64,000 bases of DNA from an uncultured bacterium (GCA_937905825.1 CALCXM010000081.1:62001-126000), one strand, 5' to 3'. Shown: positions 8,645-20,073, counted from the first letter of the stretch. The notes: generated by a model from the sequence alone, not told the origin. Translations and numbers: made by a program.

Positions 8645-9571
8645 CTAATGTCGGAAGCTCAAGCCGCCCGCGACAAGGGTCCCTTCCGTGTGGTTGAAGG
8701 AGTTGAACTCTTGGTAGATGCGAAGGGAGCCTTTGCCATTCGCCCACGGAACGCTCCAACGTGCACCGACACCAAGGCCCGCGGTGCCGTAGTAGCCGAG
8801 CTCGGCAGCGGATTCCGAACCCTTGTCCCGACTGGTTTGGAACACGCCATAGCCAACGAGCCCAAGGTCCCACTTCTCGTTCAGCTTGCGCACGACCGAC
8901 CAGTCGACGATCACATCGTCGCCCGGCCGTGAATCACGACCCTCGACCTTCCCGTGGCTGGAGTAGCGAGTGAGCAAGGAGTAGTTCCAAAGTTGCGCGT
9001 CATCGAAGCGATAGGTCCAGCCCAAGGTCACCACTTGGGAATCGAATCCCTTTCCCAGGCTATTTGGATCATCCGCGGCGAAGTCCCCGGAGGCGAGCCA
9101 GGAACCGATGCGCAGACTGACTGCGCCGCGTTCCGCCGACCAGTACAGGGCGAGGGGCTCGATGTAGTGATCTCCGGAGCCAATCTTGTCGCTGCCCACG
9201 TTCTCCGCCCTCGGGTTCTGGGCGTTGGCACCCATGGAGAGGCGCAAACGGGCGGCATACAGGCCCCCAAAAATCTTCCAAGGAGAAACCCAGGTCACTG
9301 TCGGGTGCATGGAAGCGTGCTGCACTTGTCCCGCTATCCCGGTGCCTACGCCATTGCGATCCGTGGATCGGCTGGCGCTGTAGTAGACCCCGACAGTTTC
9401 AATGCTCAGCCCTTGCGGGGGAACGAGGGAAGAGTCGAAGCCGTACAGCCCGGGCATCTCATGCCCAGTGCGCAGATACTGATCCGATTGCGAAAACGCC
9501 GGGGTCGCCAGGGCAAGGGCGAAGAGAATCGCCGGAAGGGGGCGCAGTCGGAAACAGAAGATCGGGAGCAT
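8645..9571 (-). CDS. Outer-membrane beta-barrel protein, phenol MetA-degradation/transporter type
   Basis: An exported protein of about 308 aa counted from ATG 9571 (TTG at 9583 is an alternative). The signal peptide is LPAILFALALATPAFSQ. The rest has alternating hydrophobic/polar strands with aromatic girdles (PTVTWVSPWKIFGGLYAA, TLGWTYRFDD, WDLGLVGYGVFQT) and ends in GGLSFRH. This resembles the Phenol_MetA_deg family of putative outer-membrane channels. The ligand is unknown. It converges with the DUF72 gene, only 29 bp apart. Confidence 0.7.
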   Translation of the reverse strand: MLPIFCFRLRPLPAILFALALATPAFSQSDQYLRTGHEMPGLYGFDSSLVPPQGLSIETVGVYYSASRSTDRNGVGTGIAGQVQHASMHPTVTWVSPWKIFGGLYAARLRLSMGANAQNPRAENVGSDKIGSGDHYIEPLALYWSAERGAVSLRIGSWLASGDFAADDPNSLGKGFDSQVVTLGWTYRFDDAQLWNYSLLTRYSSHGKVEGRDSRPGDDVIVDWSVVRKLNEKWDLGLVGYGVFQTSRDKGSESAAELGYYGTAGLGVGARWSVPWANGKGSLRIYQEFNSFNHTEGTLVAGGLSFRH

Positions 9572-9779
9572 GTCGGGGCACAAAAAAGGAGGGACGCCAC
9601 AGGAGCGAGTGGCTCCAGCCTACGTAAGGCTAGCAGGAGATGCTCAACCCGACCACCTGAGGAAGGTTCCAAGCGAAAGCTCGTTTGGGTTCTGGAGAGC
9701 GGTGTCCCGCAATTTCGAGGGGTCCGGTCCTAGCTGGCAGGCCATTCCGTACACTCCCCCGGACCCCCTGCCTCAATCC

Positions 9780-11396
9780 GTGGATGCTCAATCAGTAATC
9801 GCTCTGGCCTACGTGAGCACCCTCTCACTCCTGGTTCCGTACGGAGTGCACCGGCTGTGGATGATCCGTCACCACCGCTGGGGCGGAGAGTCGCAACTCA
9901 AGCCCCACAGAAAGTCCTCAGCCCAGGATGTCCGGGGCTCCGGAGTCACGGTTCAGCTTCCGCTCTACAACGAGCGCACCGTAGCCCAGCGTTTGCTCAG
10001 GTCAGTCGAGCTCTTGGTCGCGCCTCCTGGGGGCCTGGAGATTCAGATTCTCGACGACTCCACGGACGAGACACGCGAGCTGGTGGAGCGCGAGGTCGCG
10101 CGCCTGCTTGAAAAGGGAATCGACGCCAAGCTCATTCGGCGCTCCCAGCGCCTTGGGTTCAAAGCGGGCGCCCTCGATGGAGGACTGCGGCAGGCGAAGT
10201 ACGATCTCCTTTGCGTCTTTGATGCGGACTTTGTGCCGCGCCCCGACTTCCTGCTACGTTCCCTGCCGCACTTCGCGGACCCCGGGATCGGCATGCTCCA
10301 ATCCCGCTGGGGCCACATCAATCGGGACGAGTCCAACCTAACTCGGGCCCAGGCCACCCTGCTCGACGGGCACTTCGTGATCGAGCACAAGGTGCGCCAC
10401 GACGAGGGCTTGTTCTTCAACTTCAACGGGACTGCGGGGATCTGGCGCCGGCAGGCCATTGAAGATGGCGGCGGCTGGCAACACGACACCCTGACGGAGG
10501 ACCTGGACCTTTCCTACCGAGCACAACTGGCTGGTTGGCGCTTCCGTTACGACCATCGCTTGATAGCCCCGGCCGAGTTGCCGGGGACCATGAACGCCTT
10601 CAAGTCCCAGCAAAACCGTTGGGCCCGGGGCAGCATGCAAGTGCTGCGCAAGCTGGGGCCTCGTCTCCTGCGTGCGGACATTGGTTGGCGCAAACGCGCC
10701 GAGGCCCTCGCCCATCTAACGAGCTACATTGGAGCACCGGGCGTCCTTCTGATCGGCGCGCTCCTGCCGCTGCTCGTGACCCGTGAACTTCAGGTGCCTG
10801 GTTGGGTCCACCTCGGCGCCTTTGTGATCTCAACTCTCTCCATCTTTAGTTTCTACTCCCGCAGTCAGAAGTCCGTCGGCCGCGCCCGAGGTGCACGCTG
10901 GCGCGACACCCTGCTCGCGGTGGCCCTGGGCACGGGCATGTGCGTCAGTCAAACGAAAGCAATTCTCCAAGGCATGTTCGGGAAGACGGGGACGTTCACC
11001 CGCACGCCCAAGAGTGGCGACGCCAGCTCCGATCAGCACTACCGAGCGAAGCTGCGAGGTTGGGCAGGCGAGGAACTCCTGCTCTCCCTGTGGCTCGGGT
11101 GGGGAATCCTCACCGCCTTGTTGGAAGGTCAGTGGGGGGCCTTGCCTTTCCTCTGTTTGTACTTTGGGGGCTTCACGTGGGTCGGAGCCATGAGCCTCAA
11201 AGAAGCGCTCTCAGTCCTTCGCTCTGCGCCAGGCCAAGCCACCTTCGAAGGCGACCCAGACGGTCAACACTCCGATCAGTCCACCAACGCTGGTCACGAG
11301 CCACTTCTCGGCGAGAAAGTCACGGCTGACCTGGACAACCATGGCGCAGATCGTGATGCAGAGCACGATGACCGCTGGCAACGAGTAGGCCAGTGA
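9780..11396 (+). CDS. Processive family-2 glycosyltransferase (cellulose-synthase-like)
   Basis: Membrane glycosyltransferase of 538 aa from GTG 9780. The frame is open back to ATG 9570, but that 210-bp stretch lacks the local codon bias and would overlap the divergent gene. An N-terminal helix precedes the GT-A domain VQLPLYNER, with DDSTDET, the DxD motif FDADF, TEDLDL and the processive QQNRWARG signature. C-terminal membrane helices follow (LLIGALLPLLV, LLAVALGTG, LLSLWLGWGILTALL). It resembles CelA/BcsA and ceramide glucosyltransferase-like enzymes that build an exopolysaccharide or glycolipid. The last 61 or so codons run antisense through the end of the cstA-like gene (186-bp tail overlap). 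Confidence 0.85.
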   Translation: MDAQSVIALAYVSTLSLLVPYGVHRLWMIRHHRWGGESQLKPHRKSSAQDVRGSGVTVQLPLYNERTVAQRLLRSVELLVAPPGGLEIQILDDSTDETRELVEREVARLLEKGIDAKLIRRSQRLGFKAGALDGGLRQAKYDLLCVFDADFVPRPDFLLRSLPHFADPGIGMLQSRWGHINRDESNLTRAQATLLDGHFVIEHKVRHDEGLFFNFNGTAGIWRRQAIEDGGGWQHDTLTEDLDLSYRAQLAGWRFRYDHRLIAPAELPGTMNAFKSQQNRWARGSMQVLRKLGPRLLRADIGWRKRAEALAHLTSYIGAPGVLLIGALLPLLVTRELQVPGWVHLGAFVISTLSIFSFYSRSQKSVGRARGARWRDTLLAVALGTGMCVSQTKAILQGMFGKTGTFTRTPKSGDASSDQHYRAKLRGWAGEELLLSLWLGWGILTALLEGQWGALPFLCLYFGGFTWVGAMSLKEALSVLRSAPGQATFEGDPDGQHSDQSTNAGHEPLLGEKVTADLDNHGADRDAEHDDRWQRVGQ

Positions 11397-12899
11397 CTTG
11401 CGCCCGAGCTTGCGCAAGTACAAGGCGATGATCAAAAGGGTGAAGGCTGCCAGGACCTGGTTGGTCGCACCGAAGACCGGCCAAAGGCTCTTTGCGCCCT
11501 GGTCGTAGTCGGCATAGATCAAGAGCAGGACGGAACCGGAAGCGAGCGCCCCGCCAAACCAACGATTGCGTAGGGGGCGAATGTTGTAGATCTCGCCCAA
11601 CTCGGCGAGCACCAAGCGTTGGATACGGAGGGCCGTATCGAGACTGGTCGCGGCGAAGGATATGACGAGCACGGCGACCACGGTCATGCCGACTTCGATG
11701 GGGATGCCAAGCGAAGCGAGGAAGCTCGCGGCGCCGTTGACGAAGGCCATCAAAGCCTCACCGACCTTCGGCAAGGCAGCGCTAGCTCCAGAGGCGCCGA
11801 CTGCGACCTTGGATTGCAGGAAGTCCCAAGCGTGGCCGTGCTCCGGGCTGTTCCACAGACCGCAAGCAACCGCCATCGTGGCAAGAATCGCAAGGGCGGC
11901 TTCCATCAACATGGCCCCATAGCCCACGGACCTCGCGTCGGTTGCGCAGGCCAGTTGCTTGCTTGTCGTCCCGGAAGAAACCAATCCGTGGAATCCAGAG
12001 ATAGCCCCGCAGGCAATCGTGACGAACAGCAGCGGGAAGAGCGCGGGCAAGTCCTCCAACTCCCCAACAGCCGGCGCCACGAACTCCGGAGTGGAAAGGA
12101 AGAAGCCCAAGTACAAGGCGATCAGCCCGACCACCAACTGGTGGCTGTTGATCAGGTCCCGCGGTTGCAACAGAAACCAAACGGGCAGGCTACTGGCCAC
12201 GTAGGCGTACAGCATCAAGCTGATCAACCAGAAGTTCTTGTCCAAGAAGATCGAGCCCGGTTCCGGCGTCCAGAGGGTACCGGTGGCCGTTCCCACGATA
12301 ATCGCGTAGAGCCCGACCAACGCCACGATCGATGGAATCAGGAGCGAACGCTTCATCTTGTAGCCCCACCAACCGATCCCGAGGGCCACGAGGATCTCGA
12401 GGTTGACCGGCAGGATGCTAGCGGGGAAAGCGGTGAACAGCCCGGCAATGGCAAAGGCGAAAACCGCTCCAACCAGCCAGATCAAGAAGAAGATGATCAG
12501 CAGGAACAAGACGCGAGCTCGCGGGCTGATGTAGCTGGAGGCCAAGCTCCCTACGCTGACCGCCTTGTGACGAATGGACAAAACCAAGGCGCCGAAGTCA
12601 TGGGCGGCCCCCATGAATACGACGCCGAGGACGATCCAGATTAAGGCGGGCACCCAACCCCACACGATCGCCATGGCGGGCCCAAGGATGGGTGCGGCGC
12701 CGGCGATCGATGAGAAGTGGTGCCCCCACAAGACTTCTGTCTTGGTCGGGACGAAGTCCACACCGTCTTCTTGGTCAACGGAGGGGACTGGTTCGTCCGC
12801 TCGCAGCCGGAAGAGCGAGTCGGCCAAGTAGCGCGAATAGAAACGATAGCCCAGTGCGAGAAAGCCCAGGCAACCGAGCGCGACGTAAATGGCCGACAT
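11211..12899 (-). CDS. cstA: Carbon starvation protein CstA family transporter
   Basis: A 562-residue, many-helix inner-membrane protein with the CstA signatures: VLWGHHFSSIAGAAPILGPA (residues about 57-76), MGAAHDFGALVLSIRHKAVS and GFHGLVSSGTTSKQLA. The family takes up pyruvate or peptides in starvation. It is shorter than E. coli CstA (about 700 aa), matching the short class. It starts 3 bp after the cystathionine beta-synthase stop, so the two form an operon. Its 3' end overlaps the convergent glycosyltransferase gene by 186 bp. Confidence 0.92.
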   Translation of the reverse strand: MSAIYVALGCLGFLALGYRFYSRYLADSLFRLRADEPVPSVDQEDGVDFVPTKTEVLWGHHFSSIAGAAPILGPAMAIVWGWVPALIWIVLGVVFMGAAHDFGALVLSIRHKAVSVGSLASSYISPRARVLFLLIIFFLIWLVGAVFAFAIAGLFTAFPASILPVNLEILVALGIGWWGYKMKRSLLIPSIVALVGLYAIIVGTATGTLWTPEPGSIFLDKNFWLISLMLYAYVASSLPVWFLLQPRDLINSHQLVVGLIALYLGFFLSTPEFVAPAVGELEDLPALFPLLFVTIACGAISGFHGLVSSGTTSKQLACATDARSVGYGAMLMEAALAILATMAVACGLWNSPEHGHAWDFLQSKVAVGASGASAALPKVGEALMAFVNGAASFLASLGIPIEVGMTVVAVLVISFAATSLDTALRIQRLVLAELGEIYNIRPLRNRWFGGALASGSVLLLIYADYDQGAKSLWPVFGATNQVLAAFTLLIIALYLRKLGRKSLAYSLPAVIVLCITICAMVVQVSRDFLAEKWLVTSVGGLIGVLTVWVAFEGGLAWRRAKD

Positions 12900-12902
12900 G
12901 CC

Positions 12903-14264
<1,362 letters not shown>

Positions 14265-14521
14265 GTGCAGTACTCCGTTGGATGCCGGGTCAATATCGAG
14301 AAGGTCGGGTGGGAATTGTAGTGGTAGCGGGCATGGGGCGAGGAGACCTCAGCCCATGAATCTTCACTTCAAACTCATCGTCTTCCCGGCCGAGGGGCCA
14401 GAAGCCACCCGCGCCCCCGGGCCAGAGCCCGCAAGATTCATGGAGGCGCACACCAAACTTCACCAACGGTCGCCAGGGGACGAGTCGCTGTGTTTGGAGC
14501 GCGCCTTCCTGAAGATTGCGG

Positions 14522-17092
14522 CTAGAGAGCTTCCAGGGAGGCGCGTGCCTGCAGGATGTGCTCATTCGCCGAGTCGGCGAAGCTCGCATTCCAGGTGATC
14601 GACTGCTCGAAGCTGTCGATGCTCGCCGCGTAGGCAGCGGCTGCCTTCTCCAAGTCGCCCTGTTCCACGTAGGTGTCACCGGCGGTGCGCAGGCCGAGGC
14701 CCTTGTACCAAAGCCAGGTGGGCTCCACGCCGTCCGGGGTTTCGAGTTCCTGGTACGCCGCCTCGAGGGCCCCGGCGCGGGTCAGGCTGTCCGAACCGTC
14801 GCGCAAGATCTGCCAGCGCAGCCAGGCGTGCAGGTCGTTGGAAGTTGGGAAGCGCTTGATTCCGAAAGAGATCAATTCCGCTTGAGCGCGGTAGTCCTCG
14901 AGCTCTCCCAGCAGGGAAATTCCCGCGATGACTTGTTCGACACTGACAGACGGGAGCGCTATCTGAATGCGACGCGCGGCAACGGCCTCCGTCAGCCAAG
15001 TCTTTGGCCAGCCAGCCTTTGTTCCAAGGGCGGGCTTCAGAGTGTTCTCGCGGCCTTTCGCAAGGATGTCCAAGAGTTCGGCCGTGACTGGCGATGCGGC
15101 CAACGGGGCGCAGCTAGGCAGGACCGCGGCTGCGTTGTTCGCGGCTTCCTCGGCCTTGCTCGACCACCATTGGGCGCGGGCCAGGACCGAAAGGGCGAGC
15201 ACGTCACCGGGACGGATCTCGAGCACTCGCTGAGCCGCGACCTCCGCGTCTTGCAGGAGGTATTGAGGGGAGCCTCCACCCTCGCCGCTAATCGCGCGCA
15301 TCGCCATGCGCAGGGCGGTCTGGGCCAAGATCCCGTTGAGCTCCGGGTCGTTCGGTGCTTCGCTCAGCAGCGCGCTGACCTGCTCGAGTGCCAGTTCGAG
15401 CGCAGCACCGTCCGAAGGACTCGAGTTCGCGGTCAACAACGGTGCCCCGGCTAGGTTGGACCGCCAGCGCTGGGCATCCAGGGGTGAGTCACCCTCCAAG
15501 GCCGAGTAAACTCGCGCCAAGCGTCGCGCCCGAATGGTCCCCGATGTTTCTTCCGTCGCATCCGCGAGCATCCACAGGCGAACGATCAATTTTTGCCGCA
15601 GGGCTCCGTCGTTCGCTGCAATCCAGCGGACCCGTGGAGCCTGGTCGACTGTCTCGAGAGTCATCGAATCGATGGCATGCTCGGCGGCGGCTTTGCGCAC
15701 GGCCGCGGAGGAGTCGTAGAGCCCCAAGGACAAGATCTCAGGGTGCTGAACAGCGCGTTGCCTGGAGAAGGCCCAATTCACAAATGCCGTGCGAACTTCG
15801 ACGTTTCCGGCGGCAAAGCGCTTGCGCAGCTCGCGACGGAAGGCGGCGTCTTGGGAGTTCCACAGCTCCTGATCGCTGGCTTCGGTGGGGTCGGGGAGTT
15901 GCGTGTCGTACTTGCCGTGCTTTTGCAAGGTGCGGCCGATGACACCCAAGTCTTGCAGGAGGTAGAGATCGAACAGGATCTCCCCCTGGGGACTGACACC
16001 CACGTGGCGCGGCGCAACCCGTTGGTCGGAAAAGTAGAGGCGGTGGAGTTCCGGCTCGCCATTGATGTGCTCTGTGCAAACCAGGTGGCCGAAGCGCGGG
16101 CATTCGAGCCGTTCCCCCCGAGGACCAGCACTACCGTTCGTGTGGGGGAAAGGTGACGCCAAGACCGGAATGAAGCCCCGGACGAGTTCCACGAACTCTG
16201 GATCGGCGTACTGCCCGCTGGCGAGTCGGTCGCTCGCGGATTCACCGTCTGCGTTCACGCAAACGAGCAAGGGCTTGCCCGTTTGTTTCGAGAGCGCCAG
16301 GGCGTCTTCCAAGTTCCGCTGCCAGGGCATCGCGGGGCTGCGTGCGAGCTCTTCGCTCGTGTACTGGCGAGAGGGCGCCGCACGTCGCCGTTGGGCTGGC
16401 GCCAGCTCGGCCGCGTCCACGGTCCCGTCGCTGTTGGCATCGAGAACGCTGAAGATCTGCACGACATCCTCGCGATCGAAGCGGCTGTCTCTGTTCGCAT
16501 CCAAGGAGGAGCGCAAGGTCAGGATCATCGTCCCGGGACCGAAACCGTTGATGTCCTCTTGGATGGCTGCCGTGGTTCCGATCCAGGCGGTCAGGTCCAA
16601 AGACTTGGAGGCGGCCCACTCCTCCGCGCTGACTGCCTGGTCCAAGTTCACGTCGAGTGCGTTCAACACCACCCCATCCAGCAAGCGCGCTCCACGTTGC
16701 CCGCCCGTGCGTTCTTGCACGGAAAGGTCACCGCTTTGATCCACGTCCAAGCGCGCGAAGAGAGCGTCGAGGTCCCCCTGGGAGAAGGTCTGATCCCCGT
16801 CCGCGTCATAGAAGCCCCTTAGGCTTTGAGCCAAGAGTGCATCGCGATTGAGCAGCCCCTGGTCCGCCGCGGGTGTCGCGTAGGCCACAAGGAACTGATC
16901 GCGCTCTTCCGTAGAAACGCTGCCATCCAAGTTCGTGTCCGCCGACCTGACCAGCATGCGCGCTGCGTCCCGGGTATCGAACTCAGCCCCTTGCGATTCT
17001 TGGGCGGAAGCCAGGCTGGTGCAGGTGAACCCGACCACGAGGATCGAGGCAAACCGAGCAGAAAGGTAGGCAGAGCGGAGGTGTGGGGTCAT
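14522..17092 (-). CDS. Secreted EF-hand protein with thioredoxin-like and TPR-like regions
   Basis: About 856 aa from ATG 17092; this start gives a proper signal peptide (SILVVGFTCTSLASAQ), whereas the frame upstream does not look coding. At least six EF-hand loops follow, for example DTNLDGSVSTEE, DVDQSGDLSVQE, DVNLDQAVSAEE, DANRDSRFDRED and DANSDGTVDAAE. A thioredoxin-fold region (ALSKQTGKPLLVCVNADGE onward) has no CxxC, so it is not a dithiol redox enzyme. The C-terminal half is helical and TPR-like. A calcium-responsive periplasmic or surface role is inferred; the specific function is unknown. Confidence 0.75.
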   Translation of the reverse strand: MTPHLRSAYLSARFASILVVGFTCTSLASAQESQGAEFDTRDAARMLVRSADTNLDGSVSTEERDQFLVAYATPAADQGLLNRDALLAQSLRGFYDADGDQTFSQGDLDALFARLDVDQSGDLSVQERTGGQRGARLLDGVVLNALDVNLDQAVSAEEWAASKSLDLTAWIGTTAAIQEDINGFGPGTMILTLRSSLDANRDSRFDREDVVQIFSVLDANSDGTVDAAELAPAQRRRAAPSRQYTSEELARSPAMPWQRNLEDALALSKQTGKPLLVCVNADGESASDRLASGQYADPEFVELVRGFIPVLASPFPHTNGSAGPRGERLECPRFGHLVCTEHINGEPELHRLYFSDQRVAPRHVGVSPQGEILFDLYLLQDLGVIGRTLQKHGKYDTQLPDPTEASDQELWNSQDAAFRRELRKRFAAGNVEVRTAFVNWAFSRQRAVQHPEILSLGLYDSSAAVRKAAAEHAIDSMTLETVDQAPRVRWIAANDGALRQKLIVRLWMLADATEETSGTIRARRLARVYSALEGDSPLDAQRWRSNLAGAPLLTANSSPSDGAALELALEQVSALLSEAPNDPELNGILAQTALRMAMRAISGEGGGSPQYLLQDAEVAAQRVLEIRPGDVLALSVLARAQWWSSKAEEAANNAAAVLPSCAPLAASPVTAELLDILAKGRENTLKPALGTKAGWPKTWLTEAVAARRIQIALPSVSVEQVIAGISLLGELEDYRAQAELISFGIKRFPTSNDLHAWLRWQILRDGSDSLTRAGALEAAYQELETPDGVEPTWLWYKGLGLRTAGDTYVEQGDLEKAAAAYAASIDSFEQSITWNASFADSANEHILQARASLEAL

Positions 17093-17454
17093 AGCTGGGG
17101 GGATAGCGGTCGGTTGGACATTGGGCGGAGATCTTGCCACGCCATCCCCAATAGCGCACGGCTCCATGGGAGCTACATCTGGGAATGGACATTCCTGGGG
17201 CGCCGTGCGTCTGAATCGAAACCCGACGAGGCCAAGGGAGTGGTCAGCGGGCCCCGCTTCGGGATCCATGGCTCGAATCCGGACCTGGAGACTTTGCCAG
17301 CCGAGCCTGTGCCACCCTGGGCTGGGCTGCTTCAACGCATTCCCATTGCAAAAGCAGGTTCGTCAGGGAAGCCTATGGAACGGGCCCCGATGGTGCGATT
17401 GAAGCCCCCGCAGCGTACCCTGGATTGCCCGCACCCTGACCCCCTGGGGACCCC
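17093..17454. other. 362-bp divergent intergenic region
   Basis: Lies between the start of the EF-hand protein gene (-) and dapF (+). It should carry both promoters. The minus-strand frame stays open through it, but without coding character; nothing else was recognised. Confidence 0.5.
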
Positions 17455-18291
17455 TTGAACCTCGAACTCTACTCCGGCATCGGCAACCGTTTCTTGCTCA
17501 CCGAGCAAGCGGAGCTGCTTCCCCAAGCGGCGGAGTTGGCCCGTGCCCTGTGCTCGGCGGGGCAAGTGCGCGGAGAACGAGTAGACGGATTGCTGGTGCT
17601 AGAAGATCGTCCCGGGGAAATCCCGCGCATGACGATCTTCAACGGCGACGGCAGCCGTCCTGGGGCCTGCGGCAATGGCTTGCGGTGCGTGGGCTGGCAC
17701 CTGGCCCGCAAGCACGGCAGAAAAGAAAATTGGGTGGAGACCGATTCGGGGCGTCGACTCGTCCGTCTCCTAGATCAAACGGGCGATCGGGCAACGCTCA
17801 CCTCCGACATGGGTCAGGTGGAACTTGCGAAGCTGAGCGAACCAGTTCCCCAGCTCCCTGGGTTGATCGCAACCCGCAGGGCTTGGCTTGGAAACCCCCA
17901 CGCAGTTCTCTTGGTGCAGGACGAGCGCGATTTGGACGCGCCGGCCATCGCCCAAGAGTTCCACAGTCACCCGGACTTTCCCGAGGGCGTCAATGTGGGG
18001 CTGCTCGCCGAGCGATCTGGAGCCTGGTTTCTCCGCGTCCATGAACGGGGCGTGGGAGAAACAGAGGCATGCGGTACGGGAGCCACGGCTGCGGCGAGCG
18101 TCCTCGCTGAGCTCGGCCGGATTCCAGCTCTAGGCGAGGTGACCCTGCAGATGTCAGGCGGGGAGCTGCGCGTGACCTTGCGACCGGATTCGAGAGCAGA
18201 TCTTCAGGGCGAGGCCTTGGCCTTGGGGCCCCTCGATCCACGCCAGTTGTCCTCTTGCGGCGTGCCATGGGCTATCTCCTCCCAATTCTAA
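17455..18291 (+). CDS. dapF: Diaminopimelate epimerase
   Basis: A 278-residue DapF converting LL- to meso-diaminopimelate for peptidoglycan and lysine. Both catalytic cysteines are present: ACGNGLRCVGWH (about residue 72) and GETEACGTGATAAA (about residue 206). The N-terminal LYSGIGNRFLL matches the family GxGNDF block with Arg replacing Asp. TTG start, with no clear Shine-Dalgarno. Its 3' end overlaps the start of the M48 protease gene by 25 bp. Presence of DAP synthesis fits a peptidoglycan-containing planctomycete. Confidence 0.9.
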   Translation: MNLELYSGIGNRFLLTEQAELLPQAAELARALCSAGQVRGERVDGLLVLEDRPGEIPRMTIFNGDGSRPGACGNGLRCVGWHLARKHGRKENWVETDSGRRLVRLLDQTGDRATLTSDMGQVELAKLSEPVPQLPGLIATRRAWLGNPHAVLLVQDERDLDAPAIAQEFHSHPDFPEGVNVGLLAERSGAWFLRVHERGVGETEACGTGATAAASVLAELGRIPALGEVTLQMSGGELRVTLRPDSRADLQGEALALGPLDPRQLSSCGVPWAISSQF

Positions 18292-19910
18292 TTGCCTTTG
18301 CCAGCCTGGCTTATGGCGACCTTGGGTTGCCAGAAAGCGGACCGCGACCATGGATCCTGCCGCTATTCTTGCCCCTGCCGTACCTCTTCGGGTGGCTCGA
18401 AGAGCGCGGTATCGCCGGGGGCGGGCGGCGCATGTCGAAGGCCATGCGCCGGCTCGCACGAGTTTTCCCCGTGGCCCTGCAATACGTCGCCGTCGCCTGC
18501 TTTGGTTGGTTGGAAGCGATGGCCTCCTGGTTCGGGGAGAGCCCTGGATTTGAGGGTTGGCCGCGCCCGGAACTGATCTTGGCCTTGGGGCCTTTCCTCT
18601 TGGCGAGCGCCGTCACCATCGACGCCCAAGCGCGCCGCACCGGGCCAGCCTGGCGCTCGCTTCGCAGCTTCCAGGCGCGCCTCTTTCTGACCGCAATGGG
18701 CCCCGTAGTTGCCTACATTTTGATCGCATCTGCCGTCGGAAGTGTGGAACTTCTGAACCTGGGAATTGGCCGGGTTTCGCTCTGGAGCTTTGCCTTCAGC
18801 AGCCTGATCGTTCTGACCTTTGCGCTCGGGCTGCCGACCTTCCTGCGGGCGACCTGGGACACCGAGCCCATGGCCCCGGGTCCGCAACGCTCGTTGCTCG
18901 AACAGGTCGCCCAATTGGCCCGCTTTCGTTGTCGGGAGCTGCTCGTTTGGCACACGGGCCACCTAGTGGCGAACGCCGCCATCGTCGGATTGACCCCGGG
19001 AAGTCGCCGGGTGTTCTTCACGGATGAGCTGTTGGCCCGCATGAGTCCGCGCCAGCTGGCAGCCGTCTACGCCCATGAGATTGGGCATGCAAAGCGCAAC
19101 CACGTGGCCATCTTCCTGATCTGGTCCCTGGCGGTTTTCGCCGCCCTGGATGGGGGACTGCTCCTGGCGGATTCCTTCGACCTGTGGGTGGGCTACCTGG
19201 CCCTAGGACTCGGCCTGGTGATTTGGCTGGTGGGGTTTGGTTGGTTGTCGAGGCGCATTGAGCTGGAGGCGGACCTCTTCTCCTACGAGCTCCTGCAGGA
19301 CACTGCGGGCATCACGAGCGCTCTGCATGCGGTCAGCGGAGGCAACCTCCAACGGGGCTCCTGGCGCCACTTCAGCACGGCCCGGCGCATCGAATTCTTG
19401 CAGCGTGTTGGCGCTAACCCACTGGTAGGAATTCAGTTACACCGGATGATTCGGAACGTGGCGCTCGTTGGTTTGCTCTTCGCGGTGCTGGGGGGCGGCT
19501 GGCGCGTGGTCGACTTCGTGCAGCGTTACCCGGTGGAACGGGCTTGCTTGGATCTTGGCTTGGGACGCTATGCCAGCGCCGCTGAGCGCTTGAAGGGCCT
19601 GGATGGAGACGAGGTCGAGGAACTGGCTCGATTGGCCAGTCTGGCCCAGGCAGAGGGCCTGGAGGGGCTCCAGGCATTGAACGAGACCCAGGCGGCCGTG
19701 GCGGAGCTAGCGCGCAAGGACCTCCAAGGGGGGCAGGTCGAACGCGCCAGCGCCTGGTTGGCCCTGGCCGCCCTCTCGGGGGACGCCTCCGCCGGTGCCG
19801 CGGGGGAGTGGCTCGTGGAATGGCTCGCGGGGGCCCCCAAGGTGCGGGAAATGCCCGCTACTGTGGGGACGTGGGCGGCGGATCTGGACGCGGCCGTGAG
19901 CCGTCCTTGA
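18267..19910 (+). CDS. Membrane M48 family metalloprotease
   Basis: About 547 aa from ATG 18267 (TTG 18255 is possible). Several N-terminal membrane helices lead to the zinc motif HEIGHAKRNH (about residue 270), followed by helices and the third ligand in RRIELEADLFSYELL. This order matches HtpX/Ste24-like M48 proteases acting in membrane-protein quality control. The roughly 130 C-terminal residues are alanine/leucine-rich and helical, probably TPR-like. It overlaps dapF, so translation coupling is likely. Confidence 0.85.
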   Translation: MGYLLPILIAFASLAYGDLGLPESGPRPWILPLFLPLPYLFGWLEERGIAGGGRRMSKAMRRLARVFPVALQYVAVACFGWLEAMASWFGESPGFEGWPRPELILALGPFLLASAVTIDAQARRTGPAWRSLRSFQARLFLTAMGPVVAYILIASAVGSVELLNLGIGRVSLWSFAFSSLIVLTFALGLPTFLRATWDTEPMAPGPQRSLLEQVAQLARFRCRELLVWHTGHLVANAAIVGLTPGSRRVFFTDELLARMSPRQLAAVYAHEIGHAKRNHVAIFLIWSLAVFAALDGGLLLADSFDLWVGYLALGLGLVIWLVGFGWLSRRIELEADLFSYELLQDTAGITSALHAVSGGNLQRGSWRHFSTARRIEFLQRVGANPLVGIQLHRMIRNVALVGLLFAVLGGGWRVVDFVQRYPVERACLDLGLGRYASAAERLKGLDGDEVEELARLASLAQAEGLEGLQALNETQAAVAELARKDLQGGQVERASAWLALAALSGDASAGAAGEWLVEWLAGAPKVREMPATVGTWAADLDAAVSRP

Positions 19911-20073
19911 GCGCTGCACGGGCCCAAAGTTTCCAGCTACCCCCCTATATAAATGTAGGCCTCCCGTTGAGTGATGGGAACCCAGTCGTGATAATGGCTG
20001 ACCCCACGGCGAGGAGATCGAACTCCCTCGTCTCCCGCCATCGAAGCCGCGCGGGACCCCCTCTGCCGACCCG

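Noticed and set aside
14278-14598. Plus-strand open frame between CBS and EF-hand genes
   Set aside because: No recognised family or ribosome site, runs antisense into the EF-hand gene, and composition looks random.
20011-20040. T-arm-like GGAGTTCGATCTCC on the minus strand suggesting a tRNA
   Set aside because: No matching acceptor stem, D-arm or anticodon arm at proper distance.
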